From the NCBI RefSeq assembly GCF_005233835.1, contig NZ_SZQA01000033.1:1-64000 (forward strand): a stretch of DNA of 64,000 nucleotides, read 5' to 3'. Both the position numbers and the translations under genes were made by a program. The notes beneath the pieces are model-generated. The model was not told the origin of the DNA, did no database searches, and saw only the letters and a program-made list of their open reading frames with translations. Each line of letters starts with the position of its first letter. Position 1 is the first letter of the stretch. This stretch comes from Herbidospora galbida (GTDB taxonomy: Bacteria; Actinomycetota; Actinomycetes; Streptosporangiales; Streptosporangiaceae). Shown here piece by piece: positions 39,194-46,938 of this stretch.

Positions 39194-39670
39194 TTGACTG
39201 AGTGGATCAACGTCAGGGTCGTAACAGACAACAGTGTGGACTCGACGCACAGCTTCGAGCTCGACGTGCATCAGCGCCTCGTCGTTCATCGTGGAGGCAA
39301 ACTGCTGTTCACCATCCACGGCGCCATGCAGCAGCCGATCGTCCCGTTACGGCAGGACGAGAACGCCGGAGAATTCCGCACGATGGAGACCTTGTACCTG
39401 GTCAACCTCGTCACGGCGTTCGCCCTCGGCCTGTGGCGGGAAGAGCTCCAGGCCGCCAAGGCAGAACGGCCTGCCGACGTCAAGCCGACTCTGCTCGCGC
39501 AGGATGTGGTGGACAACCTGGAGCTTCGGCTGATGGAGGTCGCTGAGAAGTCTCAGGACATCGAAGAGGTTCGGCTGGCTTCCCGGATCCTGCCTCTGCT
39601 GGCGCCGAAAACCCGGCTCTACTGGCCCGCCGTCGCCGACGCGTTGGTCACCAACCTCAAGGAGAACTGA
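39194..39670 (+). CDS. Hypothetical protein with TTG start
   Basis: 158 residues. The TTG at 39194 is chosen because AAGGAGG stands 9 nt upstream and no ATG/GTG fits. N-terminal beta sandwich-like half (INVRVVTDNSVDSTHSFELD), then helices (VVDNLELRLMEVAEKSQDIE). Not recognised. Confidence 0.55.
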   Translation: MTEWINVRVVTDNSVDSTHSFELDVHQRLVVHRGGKLLFTIHGAMQQPIVPLRQDENAGEFRTMETLYLVNLVTAFALGLWREELQAAKAERPADVKPTLLAQDVVDNLELRLMEVAEKSQDIEEVRLASRILPLLAPKTRLYWPAVADALVTNLKEN

Positions 39671-39671
39671 C

Positions 39672-40037
39672 ATGCATCACAATCACGCCAGCTTCCCTCG
39701 CGACGACAAAGAGCCACTGATCATGCGGACCACCGACAAGGTCTGTGAGGTGCTCACCTGGTACAAGCTCGTCGAGGATTACGTCGAGACCATGAACGAC
39801 ATCTACGACGGCGTACGCGATGAGCACGACGTCCCTCGGTGGACGTACATGGCGCTGTTCCCCGGACCCGACGTCCTGCCGATTCTGTGCACCTTCGAGG
39901 GGCGCGAGCCGGTCGGCGACCACCCGGTCGGCACCCGGGACTTCTATCTGATGGGTCTGGTCGGCGGCCAGCACAAGGAGATGGCCGACCCGAACGGCAA
40001 GCCCATCATGTTCAGCTACATTCCCGCTGACGTCTGA
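39672..40037 (+). CDS. Hypothetical protein
   Basis: 121 residues, starting 1 bp after the previous stop with AAGGAGAACTGAC overlapping it. His-rich N-terminus (MHHNHASFPRDDKEPL), then TWYKLVEDYVETMNDIYDGV. Not recognised. Followed by a perfect hairpin. Confidence 0.58.
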   Translation: MHHNHASFPRDDKEPLIMRTTDKVCEVLTWYKLVEDYVETMNDIYDGVRDEHDVPRWTYMALFPGPDVLPILCTFEGREPVGDHPVGTRDFYLMGLVGGQHKEMADPNGKPIMFSYIPADV

Positions 40038-40050
40038 TCGCCTGTACCAC

Positions 40051-40072
40051 TCCCGGGGCTTCGGTCCCGGGA
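40051..40072 (+). terminator. Hairpin terminator candidate
   Basis: TCCCGGG and CCCGGGA form a 7-bp stem around GCTTCGGT between two rightward transcription units. Confidence 0.55.
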
Positions 40073-40113
40073 CACAGTAGAGGGATTCAGCCGGAATTTC
40101 GAAGGGAGGCATT

Positions 40114-41184
40114 GTGCGTGATTTAGCGCTGGCAGCTGCCGAAGCGCGGCATGAACTGATTGTGCAGTACGGCTCCAGAGATGGCGTCTTGGACATGATG
40201 TCTCAGACGGGGGAATTCGTCACCAAGGGTGGCAAGGTCTACATCATGCGGGAGGCGTACGAGGCTGCCGAAAGGCTGGCGAAGGCTTATCTCCAGCATT
40301 TGTCGCTGGCTCAGCTGGTAGTCATCGATGATGACGTGTGCCAGCTTCTTGATCTGGCTGCGGGATCTATGCCCGATCAAGTACTGAACAGGCAGATGCC
40401 ACTCTTCCCGTACGGGTTCGCCTGGTTCGCTGATCCGCTGATCGGGCGCGACATCATCGTCATGGACGTCGAGAAGGAGGTTCCTGTTCGAGGAACAATC
40501 CCCCTTGAGGCGATGTCCTGGTCTTACATCAACGGTGATCACCTGATTACCGCCGCGACCGACTGTGGCCCTTCCATGGTGCTCACGACCTATGCGAGAA
40601 GGTCGGCCGTTGAGGCGATTCTGGATTCGGTTCCTGGCGCGAATACTCCGGTTGATGAGTACGCGGATGGTCTTCAGAGCGTGTCCACAACCGTCTGGTC
40701 GTTCGGTACGCCGACCGGGACTGCGTTCGGGAAGCGTCTTTCTGAGCTAAGCCACAATTTGACTATCGAGGAGCTGAGGGAGTCCGACATGGCCTTCACT
40801 CAGCGCCTGGCAGCAGCCATCTGGGCGCTTGGAAAGCAGCCGATCACCAGCACTGAAGAGGAAGTGCTGCCGCGTCACATGCGACGGCGGGCAGCACGAA
40901 TCGGCGTGACGGAATCCGAACGCCCCGTACAGATTCTCAAGCTTCGACAAAAGATGCCTGCGAAGGGTCCACGAACAGAGGGCAAACGCCACGTCGACTG
41001 GAAATCGCGCTGGCCGGTCAGCCTGCACTGGCGCAAACCGCGCGAAAACCAGAAGATTCAGGAGCCGACACTGATCTGGCCTTACATCAAGGGGCCGGAG
41101 GGTCTACCCATCAAGGGCTCTAGAAGGACTTTCGTACTGGACAACCCAGACGGCCTGACATTAGAAGATCTCAACGCAGAATGA
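40114..41184 (+). CDS. Actinobacterial mobile-element protein with WPV-HWR-YIKGP motif
   Basis: 356 residues from a GTG with GGGAGG upstream. The C-terminal 70 residues contain RWPVSLHWRKPRENQ, then LIWPYIKGPEGLPI, a signature frequent in proteins from actinobacterial phages and integrative elements whose function is not established. The N-terminal 250 residues are helical with a central aromatic segment (FPYGFAWFADPLIGRDIIVM). It is the first of a three-gene overlapping operon just before the second recombinase. Confidence 0.6.
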   Translation: MRDLALAAAEARHELIVQYGSRDGVLDMMSQTGEFVTKGGKVYIMREAYEAAERLAKAYLQHLSLAQLVVIDDDVCQLLDLAAGSMPDQVLNRQMPLFPYGFAWFADPLIGRDIIVMDVEKEVPVRGTIPLEAMSWSYINGDHLITAATDCGPSMVLTTYARRSAVEAILDSVPGANTPVDEYADGLQSVSTTVWSFGTPTGTAFGKRLSELSHNLTIEELRESDMAFTQRLAAAIWALGKQPITSTEEEVLPRHMRRRAARIGVTESERPVQILKLRQKMPAKGPRTEGKRHVDWKSRWPVSLHWRKPRENQKIQEPTLIWPYIKGPEGLPIKGSRRTFVLDNPDGLTLEDLNAE

Positions 41185-41969
41185 GTAGAAAGGTAGTTTC
41201 GGTGACCGATCCGAAAGATAATCCGACCCACGATAAGGACGTCGTCGTCCCCGTGGTCATGTCCAGCCGGGACTTCGAACTCCTGACCATGCAGTCCACA
41301 CTGTGGGCGACGAGTTACGAGGACACGTGGGCTGATCAGATCGAAGATGGTCGCTTCGAGGTCGTGATGGCTGAGGGGGAGGAGCCGCAGGCGCATTGGG
41401 AGACGGCCTTCTGGGTCGAGAACAACTGGGCCAATGTGCTGCTCGCCAAGTCGTGGCTGGCAGCCAACGGGTACGGCTATGAGGTCCTGGGGGACCTCAG
41501 GGATATCGACGAGGGGCATGCGCCGTTCGTCATCCTGTCGGACTTTGTGCCGGAGATCTGGCGCGAGGACCTGGCAAAGGTCAAGTCGGATCCGGTGCAA
41601 CAGTTCAAGGTCACCTACGTTCTCATCGACGGCCGAGAGAAAGCTCATGGAGTTCGCCGCCAGACCATCGAGGCCAAGGAATCGAAAGTCCCCTCGACGT
41701 TCTGGGATCAGTCGGACGAAACTCCAAACTCGGCTCGGCTCGTGGCGTGGCAGCCGGTCACGGACGGTGCTTTCCCTAGCGACCAGGATGTCTTCCAGAT
41801 CGCCTTCTCCTTCAAACAGGGCGGTCAGTTCGCGTGCGGGCATCCGAAGGTGAGTCATCTGTGGATGCTCGGCGACAATCCTGACGACGCCCTGGGAGCC
41901 TTCTGGCAGAAGGTGCGTACGGATCCGGCGCATGTCGAGATCCATGAGGTTTCTCGTGTCGGCGCCTAG
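41181..41969 (+). CDS. Hypothetical protein
   Basis: 262 residues, coupled by an ATGA overlap. Contains WVENNWANVLLAKSWLAANG, which may form part of a mixed alpha/beta domain, and a Trp-containing C-terminus (VSHLWMLGDNPDDALGAFWQ). Not recognised. Confidence 0.58.
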   Translation: MSRKVVSVTDPKDNPTHDKDVVVPVVMSSRDFELLTMQSTLWATSYEDTWADQIEDGRFEVVMAEGEEPQAHWETAFWVENNWANVLLAKSWLAANGYGYEVLGDLRDIDEGHAPFVILSDFVPEIWREDLAKVKSDPVQQFKVTYVLIDGREKAHGVRRQTIEAKESKVPSTFWDQSDETPNSARLVAWQPVTDGAFPSDQDVFQIAFSFKQGGQFACGHPKVSHLWMLGDNPDDALGAFWQKVRTDPAHVEIHEVSRVGA

Positions 41970-42387
41970 TGCGCGGCAAGCGCCGAAGACTGCTGATGAC
42001 GTACGCCGGGTGCTGAACCAGCTTGTCGAGGATGCGCCGGAACGGACGGACTTCCGGCCGCCTGGCGCCTTGAGTGCTCGCTACGTAGACAACTCACGGC
42101 CTCACTCATTAGTGGGGCGCATCCTCCATTCGCTGGGTGTCTCGATCTCGACTCTGCGGCAGCTCGACCGCGAGCGAGAGGGCAACGACGTGACGCTGGT
42201 GGAGTCGAGGCACGCGATCAAGAACCACTTCACGCGGAGCGCCTGGCTGCTGCTGGTGCATCTCCAGCGGCTCAGCGACCAGGGCCTCAGGTGGGTCAAC
42301 ATCAAGGACGAGGCGCTCCAGCAGTTACCTGCCTCGGTCGGCGCCTCGACCATCGCGATCACGAGGCCGTGGCTGGTCGAGCCGTAG
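41944..42387 (+). CDS. Hypothetical helical protein
   Basis: 147 residues from the ATG at 41944, within the end of the previous gene; a start at 41932 is equally open. Helical with VRRVLNQLVEDAPERTDFRP, LVGRILHSLGVSISTLRQLD and SAWLLLVHLQRLSDQGLRWV. Possibly DNA-binding. Ends before a perfect terminator. Confidence 0.55.
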   Translation: MRFLVSAPSARQAPKTADDVRRVLNQLVEDAPERTDFRPPGALSARYVDNSRPHSLVGRILHSLGVSISTLRQLDREREGNDVTLVESRHAIKNHFTRSAWLLLVHLQRLSDQGLRWVNIKDEALQQLPASVGASTIAITRPWLVEP

Positions 42388-42414
42388 CAATCGTGATCTA
42401 AGGGACATACCCTG

Positions 42415-42455
42415 AGCGCCCCCTGACCATATATGGTCAGGGGGCGCTTGGTTTT
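42415..42455 (+). terminator. Strong intrinsic terminator ending the rightward array
   Basis: AGCGCCCCCTGACCAT and ATGGTCAGGGGGCGCT form a perfect stem of 16 bp (plus AT) followed by TGGTTTTT. It insulates the recombinase gene from the long rightward array. Confidence 0.93.
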
Positions 42456-42479
42456 TCACAGATGCTGAGGAGGCTTCTG

Positions 42480-43466
42480 ATGAGCGACCTTGCCGTTGTG
42501 ACGGAACCCGGGATCAGGATCACCGCGAGTCCGGCGCGGCTGTACCTCGCCAACCTGAACACCTACCAGTCCAGGCGGACCATGGAGGGGTGTCTTGAGG
42601 CGCTGGTGCGGATCTTCTCCGATGGCCAGCCGGTCGTGTACACGATCGATGACTTCCCGTGGGCTGATCTGGGTTACCAGGAGACCACGGCGGTGCGGGC
42701 TCGTCTGATCGAGCTCGGCCTGAGTCCCTCGACGGTGAACAAGTACCTGTCGGCACTGAGAGGAGTTTTGAAACAAGTCACGCTTCTCAATCCGAAGTCG
42801 CCTCAGGTCGCGGTGATCTCGGCGGCCCGTGAGGTCAAGAGCCTCCCGGTCAAGAAGCTCCCGGTCGGCCGTTACGTGCCGGTCGAGGAGATGGCGCTGC
42901 TGCTGGGGTCGTTCCTCGCTGAAAAGCGCCGGAAGGCTGTGCGAGATCTCGCTCTGGTCTCTCTGCTGTACGCGACAGGGGCGCGAGCAGCCGAGGGCGC
43001 CGGTATCGAGCTCGACGACTACGACCCTGCGACCGGCCACTTGCTGATTAATGGCAAGGGCGGCAAGGAGCGTGAGGTTCGTCTCCATCCGACCGCTATG
43101 GAGTACGTCGGCACGTGGCTGGAATTGCGCGGGGACATGCCTGGGGCATTGTTCCCGCAGGTGACCTACCACGGTGCCGTGGAGCTCTCCAGAGGCCGCG
43201 CTTTGGCATTCACGGGTCAGACGACCTGGGATATCGTGTCGAAGCGCAGCAGGCGTCTGGGCATCTACATGACGCCTCACGATATTCGGCGGACGCGGAT
43301 CAGCGACTTGTTCTTCCAGGGGGTTGACCCGGCGCTGATTATGAAGATCGTCGGTCACGACGACTTCAAGACGCTGATGGGTTACGACATGAGGCCGTTC
43401 GAAGCGGCGGCCGAGGCGATGGCGCAGCAGATCTGGGTCACGCCGATTCTGCCGATCGCGGCTTAG
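42480..43466 (+). CDS. Tyrosine recombinase, catalytically complete
   Basis: 328 residues from the ATG at 42480 with GAGGAGGC 5 nt upstream. All active-site motifs are present: YATGARAAEGAG (Arg), GKGGKEREVRL (Lys of the beta-hairpin), MTPHDIRRTR (HxxR), KIVGHDDFKT (His) and MGYDMRP (Tyr nucleophile). The SAM-like N-terminal domain spans about 25-110. It resembles XerC/D-type or integron-like recombinases more than the arm-binding integrase at 151. It may resolve multimers, drive a second integration module or belong to a nested element. Confidence 0.92.
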   Translation: MSDLAVVTEPGIRITASPARLYLANLNTYQSRRTMEGCLEALVRIFSDGQPVVYTIDDFPWADLGYQETTAVRARLIELGLSPSTVNKYLSALRGVLKQVTLLNPKSPQVAVISAAREVKSLPVKKLPVGRYVPVEEMALLLGSFLAEKRRKAVRDLALVSLLYATGARAAEGAGIELDDYDPATGHLLINGKGGKEREVRLHPTAMEYVGTWLELRGDMPGALFPQVTYHGAVELSRGRALAFTGQTTWDIVSKRSRRLGIYMTPHDIRRTRISDLFFQGVDPALIMKIVGHDDFKTLMGYDMRPFEAAAEAMAQQIWVTPILPIAA

Positions 43467-43473
43467 GGGAGAA

Positions 43474-43626
43474 GTGGACAAGGAAGAAGGTGAGCCAGCC
43501 GTGGAACCGGATGATGAAGTCCACGGCTGTGGCCCGCAAGGCTGTCCAGAGTGCTACCGCAAATGGGAAGCATCCATCTACACGAAACGTGCAGTAAAGG
43601 AAAGCAGTACAGATGAAGGCTGTTAA
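43474..43626 (+). CDS. Cys-rich micro-protein
   Basis: 50 residues from a GTG behind GGGGAGAA, 7 bp after the recombinase. Contains HGCGPQGCPECYRKWE, a C-x4-C-x2-C pattern with a nearby His, likely zinc-binding. It may be coexpressed with the recombinase. Confidence 0.5.
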   Translation: MDKEEGEPAVEPDDEVHGCGPQGCPECYRKWEASIYTKRAVKESSTDEGC

Positions 43627-43650
43627 GGCGGCTTTAGCGATCTGAGACGC

Positions 43651-43705
43651 AAAAAGGCCCACTGTCTGACCCTTGTTTCGGCAAGGACGGACAGTGGGCC
43701 TTTTT
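43651..43705. terminator. Bidirectional terminator between convergent units
   Basis: AAAAAGGCCCACTGTC and GACAGTGGGCCTTTTT form a 16-bp stem with T tracts on both strands; an inner CCTTG/CAAGG pairing occupies the loop. It stops the rightward recombinase unit and the leftward operon that follows. Confidence 0.93.
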
Positions 43706-43733
43706 GTGTTTCGGAGTCTTTCCGCGCGGAATT

Positions 43734-45197
43734 TCAGGCGGCGTATTTGATATCCTCGCCGACCACTTCGCCGTCGACGATACCGAGCTGTGCGGCCACG
43801 TCCTCGTCGCGGACGGGTTCGATCGCGCGGGTGGCGGCGGCGGCCTTCTCGCCGAACATACGGCTGAAGTAGCCTGCCTCGGCCGTGGCGCTCGGCATAT
43901 CGCCCTCGATGGTGATCTTGAAGGTGCTGCGGGCCTTGAGCATTCGCTGGAGCCGGTCGATCTCCGCGCTCACGTTCGGGTCGGGGTATCCGCCACCTGC
44001 GACTTCTTCGGTGAATCGGCCGTAGAGGACACGCTGGGTCTGTATTTCGATAAGGACGTCCTGGATCCGCGTGAGCTGTTCCTTGGTGCGCGCCGACACC
44101 GGGAGGTCGAAAGCGCATGTGCTGTCCGGCTCGTACTCGGGGCACTTCTCGCGCAGGAAGCAGGTGTCGCACTGGCGTTGCGATTCCGCTCGGTTGGAGA
44201 TGAGCGGAAGCGGCTGGAAGGTCTTGTTGCCGTCCTCGTCGAATGTCGAGATTTCCCGTGTTTCGACGCCGATTCCGGGGAGCAGACGGGTCTTCTCGCG
44301 ACGCTTGAGAGCGACGACATTTCCGTGTTCCGGCGCCGTCGTATCAAACGACTCAGAGGCGTTTTCCGTGTTAGCGCGTTGCGGGCTTTTCGGGGGTGTA
44401 TTTGATACACCGTTGATGCTGTTCATGTATTGGGTCCAGCTCCAGATGGAGAGCTTGAGGACCTCGGTCGTGTCGTCGGCGTTGATGAGCTCTGGGTCGA
44501 GGCCGAGGTCGAGGAAGAGGGCGCGATGGCGGGTTCGGGCCTGGTCCTTGTACTTGCGGGGGTAGCGCTTCAACTCTCCGGCGGCCCACACGATCGTGTC
44601 TCCGTACTGGCTGGGGCTTAGCCAGCTGGTCGAGGAGATCGACGACCAGGGGAGCGCGGCGATCGTCGTCGGCTTGGTCATGGCCAGGCCGTGAAGCTGT
44701 GTGTGGGCGGCGAGGGTGCGCAGCCTGTGCGTGATGTCCTGGCCATTGACGACCGTCGCGGTGACGCCGACACGCTGATGCTGCTCGGCGAGCTCGTAGA
44801 GCTTGTCCAGGCCGTCTTCGGGATGCCACACCGGCATGAACCGGTCCCCGGCGATCTGACGGAGGTTGGCGCTGGTTTGAGGCACGGAAGGAACGTCGAA
44901 ATCGACGACGATCTGTAGGTCGCCGACGTTCTTGGTGACGAAGTCGGTGTAGCCGATGGCGAGGTCGAGGACCTGCTGCTCGGTGTAGGCGTCGGGGTTC
45001 TTCCGGATGGTGTAGCCGCCGGAGTCGAGCAGGACCATGGTTTCGGCCGAGTATTTGTCAGCAACCAGCCAGGGCTTCTTGAAGGTGACGCGGCGGGCCA
45101 GGCCGAGGTAGCTGAGCGCCTGGTGGCGCACTCCCTGGTCAGTCAAGAGAGTGCGCCACGCGTTGAGTTCGGTGCCGCTGTAGTACAGGTCGGTCAC
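43734..45197 (-). CDS. tRNA-guanine transglycosylase-like protein fused to a Cys4 domain
   Basis: 487 residues from the GTG at 45197, overlapping the upstream stop. Residues 1-265 have TGT-like features: YSAETMVLLDSGGYTIRK (compare the DSGGFQ motif), LQIVVDFDVPS, and LHGLAMTKPTTIAALPW with SISSTSWLSPSQYG. TGT enzymes swap guanine for a 7-deazaguanine; phage and DpdA relatives act on DNA. Residues about 330-487 contain CDTCFLREKCPEYEPDSTC, a C-x2-C-x5-C-x8-C site for zinc or an Fe-S cluster, then a helical domain. No 7-deazaguanine biosynthesis genes are in the window, so a host precursor would be needed. Fold likely, substrate unknown. Confidence 0.55.
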   Translation of the reverse strand: MTDLYYSGTELNAWRTLLTDQGVRHQALSYLGLARRVTFKKPWLVADKYSAETMVLLDSGGYTIRKNPDAYTEQQVLDLAIGYTDFVTKNVGDLQIVVDFDVPSVPQTSANLRQIAGDRFMPVWHPEDGLDKLYELAEQHQRVGVTATVVNGQDITHRLRTLAAHTQLHGLAMTKPTTIAALPWSSISSTSWLSPSQYGDTIVWAAGELKRYPRKYKDQARTRHRALFLDLGLDPELINADDTTEVLKLSIWSWTQYMNSINGVSNTPPKSPQRANTENASESFDTTAPEHGNVVALKRREKTRLLPGIGVETREISTFDEDGNKTFQPLPLISNRAESQRQCDTCFLREKCPEYEPDSTCAFDLPVSARTKEQLTRIQDVLIEIQTQRVLYGRFTEEVAGGGYPDPNVSAEIDRLQRMLKARSTFKITIEGDMPSATAEAGYFSRMFGEKAAAATRAIEPVRDEDVAAQLGIVDGEVVGEDIKYAA

Positions 45198-46486
45198 GGA
45201 GTAGTGCCTCGGCGCTGCTTGATCCGGGCCGAATCTTCCTCGCGGGTCGGGATGCGCTCGCCTGGCAGACGGTCCATGCTGCGCTGGGCGACGGAGCGCT
45301 TGTCCCAAGACGCCCGCGCGGAAACGTGTTCGTGGTTCTCTGACGCGGGGACGTAGACGCCACGTGGCGAGTCGGTGGCTCGGGGGAGTGGACGGATGTT
45401 CCCTGCACGTCCCTGTGGCGCAGGCGCCGGGCTGGCGCTCTTCGCGGCAGCAGGCTGATTGACCTGTGGTGCCTGTACAGCTGCTGGGGTGGCGGCTGGC
45501 GCGGCCGAGGCGGCGACAGGCGGAGGCGAGGCGGACGGCGCGGCCTTGGCGACCGAGGGCTTCCGCTGGGCCCGCGCAGGTGCGGCCTTGGTCGTCGCTG
45601 GTGCGGCTGGCGGAGTGGCTGCGGGCGTATCGGTGTAGTTGGAGGGGTCGGTGAGGAAGGCCATCGCGCCCGCGATACCACTTGCTGGTGGGGTTTTCTT
45701 GGGTGTTCTGGCTGGTGTGGGGGCTGGTGCGGCTGTCTGAGGAACGGAGGCTGGCGTGGCGACATTGCCCGCACGAGCTCGGCTGGCTGGCGCCTTGGGG
45801 GCGGCGGCCGGTGGGTTGTACGGCTGGCCGTATGGCGAGTCGTACCAGTCGGGGAGGTGGGCGCCCGGCTTGGGTACGCTCATGCCGGAGTCGACCCGAT
45901 CCCAGTGGTGCCTAATCTTCTGCCGGTTGGCTTCGTCCGCCAGGCGCATGCTCTGCTGGTGTGTGTCGACCTCTCGCTGACGATCCTGGTTGTCCCAGGC
46001 CGTCAGGTTGCTCCGGCGGTAGTTCTCGCCGACGACCTTTCCTCGCGCGGCGCCTTCCTCTTTGGCGTACGCCGCCTTACCGGCGGCCGAGGCCGCGTCG
46101 TCGCCGATCCGCTTCTTGGCCGCCTCGTCGACATCGGACATGTCTCTGTGTAGAGCCAGCTTCACCTTCGAGGCCCTGGTGGCTTCGTTGATACGCTCGT
46201 CAGTCCGGGCTACCGCCTCTCGGCGGTTGGCGTTGTAGCGGGAGTCGTTGCGGTAGTCGGTGATGGCCTTCTGGCGGTCGTGCCGGGCGATCTCCTTACC
46301 GAGCTGTGTATCGGTGGCAACCTTGTGGCGGCGGTCCCACTCGGCGTTGCGCCGTTCGAACTCGGTGTTCCGCTGGCGGTTCTGAATGGTGGTGTCGACG
46401 ACGCGGGCCAACACGTCGAACATGCCGGTGCGGCTGCCGCTGCTTTGGTTGATCGCGGCAGAGATATTGCTGAACTGGATACTCAC
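45194..46486 (-). CDS. Large low-complexity protein with coiled-coil N-terminus
   Basis: 430 residues from the GTG at 46486. Residues 1-170 are charged helices (TIQNRQRNTEFERRNAEWDR, KEIARHDRQKAITDYRND), likely coiled coil. Residues 200-370 are Ala/Pro-rich and disordered. The end is basic. It could be a scaffold or DNA-binding linker protein. It overlaps both neighbours by 4 bp, so it belongs to the TGT-like operon. Confidence 0.6.
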   Translation of the reverse strand: MSIQFSNISAAINQSSGSRTGMFDVLARVVDTTIQNRQRNTEFERRNAEWDRRHKVATDTQLGKEIARHDRQKAITDYRNDSRYNANRREAVARTDERINEATRASKVKLALHRDMSDVDEAAKKRIGDDAASAAGKAAYAKEEGAARGKVVGENYRRSNLTAWDNQDRQREVDTHQQSMRLADEANRQKIRHHWDRVDSGMSVPKPGAHLPDWYDSPYGQPYNPPAAAPKAPASRARAGNVATPASVPQTAAPAPTPARTPKKTPPASGIAGAMAFLTDPSNYTDTPAATPPAAPATTKAAPARAQRKPSVAKAAPSASPPPVAASAAPAATPAAVQAPQVNQPAAAKSASPAPAPQGRAGNIRPLPRATDSPRGVYVPASENHEHVSARASWDKRSVAQRSMDRLPGERIPTREEDSARIKQRRGTTP

Positions 46487-46938
46487 GAGTCCTCGATCTC
46501 GTCTGGCAAATGGGCAAGCGCACGGTCGTGATCGGCTTCGATCGCCGCGACGAGCTCGGCCCACTGAGGTGCTGGGGGGAGGGGTGTGTAGGCGCGGGGG
46601 TTGATCCACAGCAGGTGGGATTGGCCGATGCTGAACAGCGGATGGGCCAAGCTGGGATCCCCGATGACGACGAGGTCGAGGGCTCCGGTAGCGCGCAAGG
46701 TGCGGATCTGCTGAAGCCGGTCAATGTCCGGCGTGGGGTTGTAGGTGACGTTCGCGTGGCGGTGGAAGCCTTCACGAGTCAGCCAACTAGTCGTGAAACT
46801 CTTGTCGTGGTCGGCAAGGATGGTGACCCGGTAGTTGTTGACGAGGGCGTTGTAGAGGGCCTTGCCGTCGTCGTCGGGCAAGCCAGTGAGGGTGTCCCGG
46901 AGGATGCCGTCGAGGACGAGCGCGATGTGTCGGCTCAT
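46483..46938 (-). CDS. HAD-like small protein
   Basis: 151 residues from the ATG at 46938. The N-terminus (MSRHIALVLDGILRDTLTG) recalls a HAD phosphatase loop with LVLDG in place of DxDGT, so the second Asp is lost. NNYRVTILADHDKSFTTSWL and LDLVVIGDPSLAHPLFSIGQ fit Rossmann-like strands. Activity is doubtful; a degenerate HAD fold is the best guess. Confidence 0.5.
   Translation of the reverse strand: MSRHIALVLDGILRDTLTGLPDDDGKALYNALVNNYRVTILADHDKSFTTSWLTREGFHRHANVTYNPTPDIDRLQQIRTLRATGALDLVVIGDPSLAHPLFSIGQSHLLWINPRAYTPLPPAPQWAELVAAIEADHDRALAHLPDEIEDS

Noticed and set aside
43734-45197. Large terminase reading for the TGT-like gene
   Set aside because: No Walker A/B or RNase H-type nuclease motifs; the DSGGY and STSW motifs fit the TGT barrel better.
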